Assembly: GCA_945952105.1 (NCBI GenBank)
Contig: CAMFGZ010000005.1
Span: 62,001-126,000 of the forward strand
Origin: an uncultured Rhodospirillaceae bacterium
GTDB taxonomy: Bacteria > Pseudomonadota > Alphaproteobacteria > Reyranellales > Reyranellaceae
Length of the DNA: 64,000 nucleotides
Direction: 5' to 3'
Shown here: piece after piece, positions 7,407 to 16,037 of the stretch
How the letters are laid out: each line of letters opens with the position of its first letter
Numbering within the stretch: position 1 is the stretch's first letter
The notes under the pieces: generated by a model
The model's input: only the letters and a program-made list of their open reading frames with translations
Told to the model about the DNA's origin: nothing
The model's database searches: none
Position numbers and translations under genes: made by a program

Positions 7407-10400
7407 ATGACGATCTCGTCGCTGTTCATCCGCCGGCCGCGGCTGGCGTTCGTCATCTCGACGGTCATCACCATCGCCGGCCTCATCGCCATGACCGCGC
7501 TGCCGGTGGCGCAGTTCCCCGACATCGTGCCGCCGCAGGTTCGCGTCACCGCGACCTATCCCGGCGCATCGGCCCAGGCGGTCGAGGAGAGCGTGGCGCA
7601 GGTCATCGAGGCGCAGGTCAACGGCGTCGAGCGCATGATCTACATGAAGTCGACGTCGGGTGGCGATGGCAGCTACGCGCTCACCGTCAGCTTCGAGGTG
7701 GGTTCGGATCCGGACCTCAATACCGTCAACGTCAACAACAGGGTCAACCAGGCGATCGCCCTCCTGCCTCCCGAGGTGCAGCGGCTGGGCGTCACGACGA
7801 AGAAGCAGTCCTCGGCGCTGCTGCAGGTCGTTGCCGTCTACTCGCCCAAGGGCACGCGCGACGCTCTGTTCCTGTCGAACTTCACGACCATCACCCTGCT
7901 CGACACGTTGCGGCGCGTACCGGGCGTCGGCGAGGCCTCGCTGTTCGGCGCGCTCGACTACTCGATGCGCATCTGGCTGAACCTCGAGCGCATGGCGAGC
8001 CTCGACATCACCCCCAACGAGGTGGTGCAGGCGGTTCAAGCCCAGAACGTCCAGGCCGCGGTCGGCCTGGTGGGCGCGGCGCCGCTGCTCGACGATGTCA
8101 GCTTCCAGCTCAACATCACCACGCAGGGCCGCCTCGTCACCACCGAGGAATTCGAGAACATCGTGGTGCGCGCCAAGTCCGACGGCGCGCTGGTCCGGGT
8201 CAAGGACATCGCCCGGGTCGAACTCGGCGCCAAGACCAGCGACCAGCTCGGCCGCTACAACGGCCAGGCCGCCGCCGGCATCCAAATCTACCAGTTGCCC
8301 GGCGCCAATGCGCTGGCCACCGCCCAGGGCGTGCGCGACGCGATCAAGGCGCTCGAGCCGCGCTTCCCCGAGGATGTCGCGTACAACGTCATGTACGACA
8401 CGACCGTGTTCGTGCAGGCCACGATCAAGAGCGTGATCAAGACGCTGATCGAGGCCTTCGTGCTGGTCGGCATCGTCGTCTTCATCTTCCTCGGCAACCT
8501 GCGCGCCACCCTGATCCCGATCATCGCCGTGCCGGTCGCGCTGATCGGCACCTTCGCCGTCATGCTGGCGCTCGGCTACTCGGCCAACACGATCTCGCTG
8601 CTGGCGCTCGTGCTGGCGATCGGCATCGTGGTCGACGACGCCATCGTGGTGGTCGAGGCGGTCGAGCACATCCTGGAACACGAGCCCGAGCTCACGGTCG
8701 CGCAGGCGACCGAGAAGGCCATGGGCCAGGTCACCGGGCCGATCATCGCCATCACCCTGGTGCTGCTGTCGGTCTTCATCCCGACCGCCTTCATCCCCGG
8801 CATCTCGGGCCAGCTCTACGCGCAGTTCGCCGTGGCCGTGTCGGTCTCGATGATCATCTCGGCGATCAACGCCCTCACGCTCTCGCCGGCGCTGTGCTCG
8901 CTGATCCTGCGCCATCGCAAGAAGCCGACCGGCGTGGTCGGCTGGATGCAGGGTCGCATCGACAGGACGCGCGACGGCTACGTCAAGGTCGTGACGCCGC
9001 TGGCGCGGCGCGGCATCGTCGCCCTGCTGCTGGTCGTGGGCTTCGCCGCCGCGACCGGCGGCATAGGCTCCATCGTGTCCTCGGGCTTCCTGCCCGACGA
9101 GGACCAGGGCGCGTTCATGGCCGAGGTGCAGCTCCCCGACGCGGCCTCGACCAACCGCACGCTGGCGGCCGTCGCGGAGGTCGAGAAGACCATCGCCGAC
9201 AAGCCCTGGAAGCAGAGCGTCTTCACCGTCTCTGGCTACAGCATGATCGACGGCCTCGCGCTGCCCAACCGCGCGCTGGTCGTGGTCGAGCTGAAGACGT
9301 TCGACCAGAGGAAGGACCCTTCGCTCTCGGTGTTCAGCGCGCTCAAGGAGCTGAACGTCGCCTTCAGCCAGATCGCGTCCGCCAACGTCTTCGCCTTCAA
9401 CCTGCCGCCCATCATGGGCCTGGGCAACTCGTCGGGCTTCGAGTTCGTTGTGCAGTCGCTCGCCGGCGCCTCGCCCGCCGATCTCGCCGCCGTGTCGCGC
9501 GGCATGATGATCTCGGCGCAGGAAGTGCCGCAACTCGCCGGGGTCTACACGACCTACAGCGCCTCGACGCCGCAGATCAACCTGAAGCTCGACCGCGAGC
9601 GCGCCCAGGCGCTGGGCATCTCGATCTCCGACATCTTCTCCGCCATGCAGACCTCGCTCGGCGGCTCCTACACCAACGACTTCAACCTGTTCGGACGAAC
9701 CTGGCAGGTGAAGGTGCAGGCCGATGCCTCGGATCGCAGCAAGGTGAGCGACGTCTTCCGCGTGCGGGTGCGTGCGGCGAGCGGCGAACTCGTGCCGCTG
9801 CAGGCGGTGGCGAACATCGAGATGGTGACCGCGCCCTCCTCGGTGGTCCGCTACAACAACCTGCGCTCCGTGGTGGTGAACGGCGCGCCGGCGCCGGGCT
9901 ACTCCTCGGGCGACGCCATCGCCGCCATGGAGACTCTCGCGAAGCGCACGCTTCCCGCCGGCTACGGCTTCGAGTGGACGGGCACGGCGCTGCAGGAGAA
10001 GGCCGCCAGCGGCCAGACCGGCTTCATCCTGGGCCTCGCCGTCGTCTTCGCCTACCTGTTCCTGGTCGGCCTCTATGAAAGCACGGCCATCCCGCTGGCG
10101 GCCCTGCTGTCGGTCATCGTCGGCCTGTTCGGCGCGGTGACGGCGCTGTTCATCTCCGGCCTCGACAACAACATCTTCGCCCAGATCGGCATCGTGGTCC
10201 TGATCGCGCTGGCGGCCAAGAACGCCATCCTGATCATCGAGTTCGCGATGGCCGAACGCGACAAGGGATCCGACATCGTGACGGCGGCGACGACCGCCGC
10301 CGGGCTCAGGTTCAGAGCCGTCATGATGACCTCGTTCGCCTTCATCCTGGGCCTGGTGCCGCTGGTCATCTCCTCGGGCGCAGGTGCCGCCACGCAGCGC

Positions 10401-10538
10401 GCCGTCGGCACCGCGGTGTTCGGCGGCATGATCGCGGCCTCGTTCCTCGGCATCTTCGTGATCCCGGGCCTCTACGTGGCGTTCCAGCGCTTCCGCGAAA
10501 CGGTGAAGGGCTGGATGGGCGGAGCGAAGACCAAGTAG
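7407..10538 (+). CDS. RND (HAE1-type) multidrug efflux permease
   Basis: A 1043-residue inner-membrane proton/drug antiporter of the AcrB/MexB class. The N-terminus starts with the TM1 pattern SSLFIRRPRLAFVIS. The proton-relay aspartates are visible in TM4 (GIVVDDAIVVVEAVEHI) and the matching Lys in TM10 (LAAKNAILIIEFA). Two large periplasmic loops lie between TM1-2 and TM7-8. Length is normal and the frame intact. Substrates cannot be told from sequence. No local TetR-type repressor gene is present, so regulation is not evident here. Confidence 0.96.
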   Translation: MTISSLFIRRPRLAFVISTVITIAGLIAMTALPVAQFPDIVPPQVRVTATYPGASAQAVEESVAQVIEAQVNGVERMIYMKSTSGGDGSYALTVSFEVGSDPDLNTVNVNNRVNQAIALLPPEVQRLGVTTKKQSSALLQVVAVYSPKGTRDALFLSNFTTITLLDTLRRVPGVGEASLFGALDYSMRIWLNLERMASLDITPNEVVQAVQAQNVQAAVGLVGAAPLLDDVSFQLNITTQGRLVTTEEFENIVVRAKSDGALVRVKDIARVELGAKTSDQLGRYNGQAAAGIQIYQLPGANALATAQGVRDAIKALEPRFPEDVAYNVMYDTTVFVQATIKSVIKTLIEAFVLVGIVVFIFLGNLRATLIPIIAVPVALIGTFAVMLALGYSANTISLLALVLAIGIVVDDAIVVVEAVEHILEHEPELTVAQATEKAMGQVTGPIIAITLVLLSVFIPTAFIPGISGQLYAQFAVAVSVSMIISAINALTLSPALCSLILRHRKKPTGVVGWMQGRIDRTRDGYVKVVTPLARRGIVALLLVVGFAAATGGIGSIVSSGFLPDEDQGAFMAEVQLPDAASTNRTLAAVAEVEKTIADKPWKQSVFTVSGYSMIDGLALPNRALVVVELKTFDQRKDPSLSVFSALKELNVAFSQIASANVFAFNLPPIMGLGNSSGFEFVVQSLAGASPADLAAVSRGMMISAQEVPQLAGVYTTYSASTPQINLKLDRERAQALGISISDIFSAMQTSLGGSYTNDFNLFGRTWQVKVQADASDRSKVSDVFRVRVRAASGELVPLQAVANIEMVTAPSSVVRYNNLRSVVVNGAPAPGYSSGDAIAAMETLAKRTLPAGYGFEWTGTALQEKAASGQTGFILGLAVVFAYLFLVGLYESTAIPLAALLSVIVGLFGAVTALFISGLDNNIFAQIGIVVLIALAAKNAILIIEFAMAERDKGSDIVTAATTAAGLRFRAVMMTSFAFILGLVPLVISSGAGAATQRAVGTAVFGGMIAASFLGIFVIPGLYVAFQRFRETVKGWMGGAKTK

Positions 10539-10557
10539 CGTAAGAAGGGAGGCTCCC

Positions 10558-11301
10558 ATGGATCTGCGCATCAAGGGCCGCAAGGCGATCGTCTGCGCCA
10601 GCAGCGACGGGCTGGGACGCGCCTGCGCCGAGGCGCTGGGCCGTGCCGGCTGCGAGTTGGTGATCAATGGAAGGCGTCCCGACAAGCTCGAGGAGACGGC
10701 CGCCGCGCTGCGCAGCGCGACCGGCGCCAAGGTGACGGCCGTCGCTGCCGACGTGGCGACACCGGAAGGCCGCAAGGCCCTGTTCGCGGCCTGCCCCGAG
10801 CCCGACATCCTGGTGAACAATGCCGGCGGTCCGCCGAAGAAGGACTTCCGCGAACTCACACCGGAAGACTGGTCACGTGCGATCGACGCGAATTTCCTGT
10901 CCGCCGTGCACACCATCACCCATTGCGTTGACGGCATGATGGCGCGCGGCTTCGGCCGCATCGTCAACATCACCTCCATGACGAGCGTGCGCCCCTACAT
11001 CAACCTCGACCTGTCGAACGCCACGCGCCTCGGCCTCACCGGCTTCGTGGCCGGCGTGTCGCGCCAGGTCGCCGCAAAGGGCGTCACGATCAACAACCTG
11101 CTGCCGGGCGCCTTCGCGACCGAGCGCACCAACGCGCTGGGCAGCGACCGCGCCAAGGTCTCCGCCACCATCCCGGCCGGCCGCTTCGGCGACCCGTCGG
11201 AATTCGGCGACACCTGCGCCTTCCTGTGCGGCGTGTCGGCTGCCTACATCACCGGCCAGAACATCCTGATCGACGGCGGCTTCTGCATGAATACGTTGTA
11301 G
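10558..11301 (+). CDS. SDR-like oxidoreductase of the BKR-like, atypical-motif group
   Basis: A 247-residue short-chain dehydrogenase-like protein. The cofactor motif is CASSDGLG (13-20) instead of TGxxxGIG, NNAGG is kept, and the region of the YxxxK motif reads LSNATRLGL, so Tyr and Lys appear replaced by Ser and Arg. These departures are typical of the known BKR_like SDR subgroup, which lacks the standard tetrad. The C-terminus NILIDGGFCMNTL is normal for SDRs. A purine-rich site (GGGAGG) precedes ATG 10558. It starts 19 bases after the RND pump and may be co-transcribed with it. Function unknown. Confidence 0.88.
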   Translation: MDLRIKGRKAIVCASSDGLGRACAEALGRAGCELVINGRRPDKLEETAAALRSATGAKVTAVAADVATPEGRKALFAACPEPDILVNNAGGPPKKDFRELTPEDWSRAIDANFLSAVHTITHCVDGMMARGFGRIVNITSMTSVRPYINLDLSNATRLGLTGFVAGVSRQVAAKGVTINNLLPGAFATERTNALGSDRAKVSATIPAGRFGDPSEFGDTCAFLCGVSAAYITGQNILIDGGFCMNTL

Positions 11302-11375
11302 GGCCGAGCGAAGCTCGGCCCGTTGAGCGACAGGACATTGCCTGCAATGTCCGAGAGCGCCGAAGGACGCCTCAA
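11301..11375. repeat. Dispersed hairpin repeat, family B copy 2
   Basis: Two perfect 9-bp stems: GGGCCGAGC/GCTCGGCCC (11301-11309 with 11313-11321) and GGACATTGC/GCAATGTCC (11333-11341 with 11344-11352), then AGAGCGCCGAAGG. Compared with copy 1 the second stem differs at one base pair (C-G to T-A) with both sides changed, so pairing is kept. It lies between convergent genes and slightly overlaps the end of the transglutaminase-like gene. Confidence 0.72.
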
Positions 11376-12175
11376 CGACCGACCCACGGCGGGCTTGGCC
11401 TTGCCGAAGACGACTCCGGATGCGCGGCGAGATCGTCGGTCCGGGCGCATTCGGCTTCCGACAGGACATGATCGACCGCCTTCGCCTGCCGCCACGTATC
11501 CCAATCAGATGTCTCGCGTCCGTTCACCGAATGATGGTCGCGCATGACGTTCACCCGCACGAACCACAGGCCACTGGCCTGCTCGCCATGGCCGAAGCTC
11601 ATCGGATCGGCCTCGCCCGCACGGCAGCGCCGCCACGCCTCGCCGGCGGTGACGAACATGTCGGCGGGCAAATCCCTGAAATCGAAGCCAATACCGAGAC
11701 GCGGCGCGATGACCGGATCGAGCTGGGCGTCCGCACGATGCCAGCGTTCGTCGCGCCAATATTCGCAAATCCAGTGGTCCTCCCACTCGCGGCGAAAGTA
11801 GGCCGCGAAGCCGCAGCGCACGCGCGCCGGTACACCCTGCTGGCGCAGCATGCCGCAGAGCATCAGCGCGTAGTCGCGGCAGGTGCCGACCGCACGCCGG
11901 TCCGTCGCCCGTTCCGCCGTCAGCACCGCCCCATCGAGGTCGGCGATCTGCTTCAGCCGGCCGGCCAACGGGAGCGTCTCGCGCGATACCGTACGGAATT
12001 GCGCTTCGCTGACGCCATAAGCGGCAAGCCAGTCCGAATGGATCAGAATGCCCTGCACGACATGGCAGAGGGCACCGACGTCCGTCGGCAGCCCGTCAAA
12101 ATTCAAGGGTCCGCTACCGGGCGCCGACATCGGGCCGTGCGGTCGCCAGCGTTCAGGGCTTCCCATGGTCGTCAT
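11372..12175 (-). CDS. Transglutaminase-like (papain-fold) domain protein
   Basis: A 267-residue cytoplasmic protein with a transglutaminase-like core. The catalytic triad is visible: Cys99 in GTCRDYA, His134 in EDHWICEYW and Asp149 in RADAQLD. Members hydrolyse or transfer amides, and many are uncharacterised; the bacterial group with the GTCRDYALML motif is annotated only as transglutaminase domain-containing. No signal peptide is seen. ATG 12175 (ATG 12166 also possible). It sits next to rutA in a stretch of amide and N-compound genes, which fits amide chemistry but does not prove it. Confidence 0.85.
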   Translation of the reverse strand: MTTMGSPERWRPHGPMSAPGSGPLNFDGLPTDVGALCHVVQGILIHSDWLAAYGVSEAQFRTVSRETLPLAGRLKQIADLDGAVLTAERATDRRAVGTCRDYALMLCGMLRQQGVPARVRCGFAAYFRREWEDHWICEYWRDERWHRADAQLDPVIAPRLGIGFDFRDLPADMFVTAGEAWRRCRAGEADPMSFGHGEQASGLWFVRVNVMRDHHSVNGRETSDWDTWRQAKAVDHVLSEAECARTDDLAAHPESSSARPSPPWVGR

Positions 12176-12204
12176 CCGACCATGTTAGCAGGTCTATCCG
12201 GACT

Positions 12205-13290
12205 TCAGGCAGCGACTTTGATCGTTCGGTCGCCGCGGCACTTCATCAGCGGCTGGATGTGCTGGCCGAACTGATCCATGCCGACGAGGAAGTCGTCGAA
12301 GGTCAGCATGATGCCCTTGGTGCCGGGCACGGTGGCGCATTCGTCGAGCATCCTGGCCACGTTGGCATAGGAGCCGACCAGCGTGCCCATGTTGAAGTTG
12401 ATCGCGCCCTCGGGCGCAGAGATGCGCTTGGCCGTGCCGCCATCGTCCGCGTTGGGATCGGCGTCGGCCTGGCCCGACATCCACGCCAGCGCGCCCATGT
12501 CGGCGCCCTCGTTGTAGAGCTTCCACTTGGCCATCGCCTTCTCGTCGGTCTCGTCGGCGATCACCATCATCAGCACGTAGTTGCCGACGTCGCGGCCGGT
12601 CCTGGCCGCCGCCTCGACCATCATCTGGTTGGTCGGCGCATGGGCGGTCGGCGTGTTCACGCCCTTGCCCAGCGTGAAGTTGTAGTTGCAGTAGGTCGCG
12701 CCGAATTCCATGCCGCGGGGGCTCTGGCCAGCGCTCACGATCTTGATCGGCGCCTTCGGACGCGGCGAGAGCTTGCAGTCAGACATCTGGAAGTACTTGC
12801 CCTTGAAGTCGGAGGTGCCGGTCTCCCACAGCTCCTTCATCACCGTCACGAACTCGGTCGAATAGTCGTAGCGGTAGCCGAAATACGCCTCGCCCGGCCA
12901 CAGGCCCATCTGCTCGTACTCGTCCTTGGCCCAGCCCGAGACGATGTTGACGCCGAACCGGCCGTGCGAGATCGAATCGATGGTCGAGGCCATGCGCGCG
13001 ATGATGGCGGGCGGGATGGTGAGCACCGCGACCGAGGCATAGAGCCGGATGCGCTCCGTCACCGCGGCCAGACCAGCCATCAGGGTGAAGGATTCGAGAT
13101 TATGGTCCCAGAACTCGCTCTCGCCGCCGAAGCCGCGCAGTTTGATCATCGACAGGGCAAAATCGAGCCCGTAGCCCTCGGCCTTCTGCACGATCTGCCG
13201 GTTGAGATCGAAGCTGGGCATGTATTGCGGCGACGTGGTGGAGATCAGCCAGCCATTGTTTCCGATCGGAATGAATACACCGATGTCCAT
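12205..13290 (-). CDS. rutA: Pyrimidine monooxygenase RutA
   Basis: A luciferase-like FMN-dependent monooxygenase; E. coli RutA opens the uracil ring between N3 and C4. The match to RutA is very close along the whole length: [15 protein letters not shown] at the N-terminus, [55 protein letters not shown] and a C-terminal LLTFDDFL-like segment. 361 residues. ATG 13290 follows GGAGGG; the open frame runs further up without support. The usual partners rutB-G are not in the window, so it may work with another flavin reductase, or on a different ring. Confidence 0.93.
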   Translation of the reverse strand: MDIGVFIPIGNNGWLISTTSPQYMPSFDLNRQIVQKAEGYGLDFALSMIKLRGFGGESEFWDHNLESFTLMAGLAAVTERIRLYASVAVLTIPPAIIARMASTIDSISHGRFGVNIVSGWAKDEYEQMGLWPGEAYFGYRYDYSTEFVTVMKELWETGTSDFKGKYFQMSDCKLSPRPKAPIKIVSAGQSPRGMEFGATYCNYNFTLGKGVNTPTAHAPTNQMMVEAAARTGRDVGNYVLMMVIADETDEKAMAKWKLYNEGADMGALAWMSGQADADPNADDGGTAKRISAPEGAINFNMGTLVGSYANVARMLDECATVPGTKGIMLTFDDFLVGMDQFGQHIQPLMKCRGDRTIKVAA

Positions 13291-13337
13291 GGAGCCCTCC
13301 TCGACTATGGGCTCCCGGCAGCAAGGGGCATGCCAGC

Positions 13338-13889
13338 TCAGGCGCCGGAAACGCGTCTCCTGAGCTCGGAATCGTGCAGGGTCGTGTCCTGCCCCGGCGG
13401 CGCGATGCGCACCGCGTCCTCCAGGGTCAGGGTCTGGCGCCATTCTTCGGCCGGCCGCGCCCGGTCATCGGAGCCGATCTGGTCGACACCCCAGTAGAGT
13501 TCGAGATGGTGGCCGTCGGGGTCGAGGAACTCGACCGACACCTGGCAGCCGGCGCGGCGGCGGCCCTCGTAGACGATCTCGACACCATGCGCCCTGAGGT
13601 GATCGCGCGCGCGGAATACCTCGTCGAGCGTGCCCAGTTCGAAGGCGAGGTGATGCAAGGTGCGGGCGCGGGACTCCGTGACCGGTGCGCCACCGACCAG
13701 CGCCAGGCAATGATGGTCGCCGTTGGAGCGCAGGAACACCATGCCGCCCGGCATCATGGTGGCGGGATAGACGTCGGATACTTTGAAGCCCAGCACGTCG
13801 GTATAGAAGCGCCGCGACCGGTCGAGGTCGGCGACGTTTACGACGGCGTGGCCGAGCTTCCGGACCTTGAAGGGCAAACCCTGAGGCAT
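13338..13889 (-). CDS. VOC-family (glyoxalase/extradiol dioxygenase-like) protein
   Basis: A 183-residue metal-dependent vicinal-oxygen-chelate protein. Candidate metal ligands are His14 (LGHAVVNV), the His in [10 protein letters not shown] and the Glu in HHLELYWG, the same layout as type I extradiol dioxygenases and related lyases. The last 40 residues lie outside the domain. It is upstream of rutA on the same strand with a 47-base gap, so the two are probably one operon. The substrate is unknown; a role in handling a ring-cleavage product is a reasonable inference. Confidence 0.85.
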   Translation of the reverse strand: MPQGLPFKVRKLGHAVVNVADLDRSRRFYTDVLGFKVSDVYPATMMPGGMVFLRSNGDHHCLALVGGAPVTESRARTLHHLAFELGTLDEVFRARDHLRAHGVEIVYEGRRRAGCQVSVEFLDPDGHHLELYWGVDQIGSDDRARPAEEWRQTLTLEDAVRIAPPGQDTTLHDSELRRRVSGA

Positions 13890-13975
13890 CGCCCGCTCCC
13901 TCGATTGTGCCGGACTACCTTTCTGTCCGGGGCTCGGCCATCATGCGCCCGACAAATCGAAAGGGGAACGAGCGC

Positions 13976-15250
13976 ATGGCGAAAGCGCCCAACAAGCTGT
14001 CGGCCAGCGAAGCGATCCTGCGCATGTCGCAGAAGCGGCTGAAGGCCCGCGATCTCGTCGAAGCCTGCCTCGACCGTATCGAGCAGCGCGAGGGGCAGGT
14101 CCATGCCTGGGAGGCGCTCGATGCCGAGGGCGCCCGCAAGCGCGCCGACATGCTCGACAAGCGCGCCAAGCCGGTGGGGCCGCTGCACGGCATCCCGCTC
14201 GCCGTGAAGGACATCATCTCGACGAAGACCCTGCCCACCACCTGCGGCTCGCCGATCTACCGCGACCATGTCGCGGGCCGTGACGCCGCCTGCGTGACGC
14301 AGCTCGTGAACGCCGGCGCCATCGTGCTCGGCAAGTCGGTGACGACGGAATTCGCCGGCGCGCATGCCGGCAAGACGCACAATCCGCACAACCTGCGCCA
14401 TACGCCGGCCGGCTCCTCCTCGGGCTCTGCCGCGGCGGTTGCCGATACGATGGTCCCCGTCGGCTACGGCACGCAGACCTCGGGCTCAGTGATCCGTCCC
14501 GGCGCCTTCAACGGCGTCGTGGCCTACAAGGGCACCTACGGCTGGGCCGATACGACGGGCATCAAGACCTACGCCAGGAGCCTCGACACGCTGGGCTTCT
14601 TCACTCGTACTGCCAACGACCTCGCGCTGATCCGCGCCGCCTACGGCCATGCGCCGGCCGATCCGCCGCAACAGATGCCGCGGATCGGCTTCTGCCGCAC
14701 CCTCTGGTGGGATCAGGCCGATCCGTACAACAGGAAGAACATCGAGTTCGCCGCCCGGACCCTTCGGGCCGGTGGCGCCAAGCTGCGCGAATGGGAGATG
14801 CCCGAAAGCTGGGGGCCGCTCATCACCGCGCACAACCGGGTGATGACCAAGGAAGCGACCCATCACTACGGGCCCGAACGCGCCCGCTTCCCCCATCTCC
14901 TCTCGCCCGGGCTGACGGCGAGTCTCGAGGTCGGCGACAGCGTCACGCGCGCCCAACTCGCCGATGCCAAGAAGCGCAAGCAACGCGCGCTGGGCGATCT
15001 CGCACAGGCATGGGAACGTTTCGACTTCCTACTCGCGCCCGCCGCCCGCGGCGAAGCACCGGCCGGTCTCGGCTACACCGGCGATCCGATCTTCAACCGC
15101 TTCTGGACTCTTTTAGGCACGCCCTGCATCGCGCTGCCGTTCAACCTCGGCCCGTTCGGCCTGCCGCTCTCGGTGCAGCTCATCGGCAAGCATGGCAGCG
15201 ACGACCAGCTCATCTCCTGGGCGCGCTGGGCAGAGGCGCGCCTCTCGTGA
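13976..15250 (+). CDS. Amidase signature family protein
   Basis: A 424-residue amidase with the Ser-Ser-Lys triad: Lys in GIPLAVKD, the glycine/serine-rich PAGSSSGSAAAV loop, and the nucleophile Ser in TQTSGSVIRP. These enzymes hydrolyse carboxamides such as acylureas or biuret-type intermediates. ATG 13976 follows AAAGGGGAA; upstream in-frame starts lack a site. The stop overlaps the next gene's GTG by 3 bases, so it is coupled to an aspartate-dehydrogenase-like gene. It lies next to the divergent VOC-rutA pair, which suggests shared catabolic use. Confidence 0.92.
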   Translation: MAKAPNKLSASEAILRMSQKRLKARDLVEACLDRIEQREGQVHAWEALDAEGARKRADMLDKRAKPVGPLHGIPLAVKDIISTKTLPTTCGSPIYRDHVAGRDAACVTQLVNAGAIVLGKSVTTEFAGAHAGKTHNPHNLRHTPAGSSSGSAAAVADTMVPVGYGTQTSGSVIRPGAFNGVVAYKGTYGWADTTGIKTYARSLDTLGFFTRTANDLALIRAAYGHAPADPPQQMPRIGFCRTLWWDQADPYNRKNIEFAARTLRAGGAKLREWEMPESWGPLITAHNRVMTKEATHHYGPERARFPHLLSPGLTASLEVGDSVTRAQLADAKKRKQRALGDLAQAWERFDFLLAPAARGEAPAGLGYTGDPIFNRFWTLLGTPCIALPFNLGPFGLPLSVQLIGKHGSDDQLISWARWAEARLS

Positions 15251-16017
15251 AGCTCGGATTGATCGGCTACGGCGCCATCGGCAAGCATGTCGAAGCCGCC
15301 GGGCTGGAGAACATCGAACTGGTCTCCGTCCTGGTGCGCCGGCCACGCCCGGAAGGCGTGCTGACGCACGAGCCCGACCGGTTCTTCGCCCATCGCTTCG
15401 ATGCCGTGGCCGAATGCGCCGGCCATGACGCCGTCCGCACCTACGGTCAGCGCGTGCTGGAAAGCGGTGCCGACTTCTTCGTGACCTCTGTCGGCGCCTT
15501 TACCGACACCGCCCTGTTCGACCGGTTGCTGGCGGCGGCGAAGGCGAATGGCGCGCGGCTGATCCTGCCGTCGGGCGGCATTGGCGCGCTCGACATACTG
15601 AGCAGCGCTGCGGTCGGCGGGCTGGACAGCGTCACCGTCACGGTGCGCAAGGACCCGTCAGCCTGGAAAGGCACGGTCGCGGAGACGCTGGTCGATCTCG
15701 ACGGGCTGAAGGCGCCGCACACGGTGTTCGACGGGCCGGTGCGCGAAGGCGCCCGCCTCTATCCGCAGAACGTGAACATCTCTGCCGCCGCCGCGATCGC
15801 CGGACTTGGCCTCGACCGGACGCGCGTGGTGATCGTGGCTGATCCCACCATCACCACGCACATCGTCGAACTGGAAGCCAAGGGCGCGTTCGGCCGCTTC
15901 ACCTTCAGGGAAGACGTGACCGTCAGCGAGGAGAACCGCAAGACCGGCAAGCTGGTCGCCATGGCGATGGTGAAGTCGGTGCGCCAACTGGCGTCGACCC
16001 TCGTGGTCGCCGCCTAA
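15247..16017 (+). CDS. Aspartate dehydrogenase-like (NadX-type) oxidoreductase
   Basis: A 256-residue NAD(P)-dependent dehydrogenase. The N-terminus KLGLIGYGAIG gives the nucleotide-binding glycine pattern (residues 7-12), followed by the DUF108 catalytic region with LPSGGIGALDIL and VNISAAAAIAGLG, which are hallmarks of aspartate dehydrogenases. They interconvert L-aspartate and iminoaspartate, releasing or fixing ammonia. The start is GTG 15247, inside the amidase stop. Co-expression with an amidase fits release and handling of ammonia and dicarboxylates; that link is inferred. Confidence 0.88.
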   Translation: MKLGLIGYGAIGKHVEAAGLENIELVSVLVRRPRPEGVLTHEPDRFFAHRFDAVAECAGHDAVRTYGQRVLESGADFFVTSVGAFTDTALFDRLLAAAKANGARLILPSGGIGALDILSSAAVGGLDSVTVTVRKDPSAWKGTVAETLVDLDGLKAPHTVFDGPVREGARLYPQNVNISAAAAIAGLGLDRTRVVIVADPTITTHIVELEAKGAFGRFTFREDVTVSEENRKTGKLVAMAMVKSVRQLASTLVVAA

Positions 16018-16037
16018 AGAAAACAAGGAAACGTCAG

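Noticed and set aside
4902..10979. A 2025-codon open frame on the minus strand opposite the RND genes
   Set aside because: It is antisense to two clear, intact RND genes and part of the TPR gene. Its composition is His/Arg/Asp/Gly-rich without domains, as expected for a shadow frame in GC-rich DNA.
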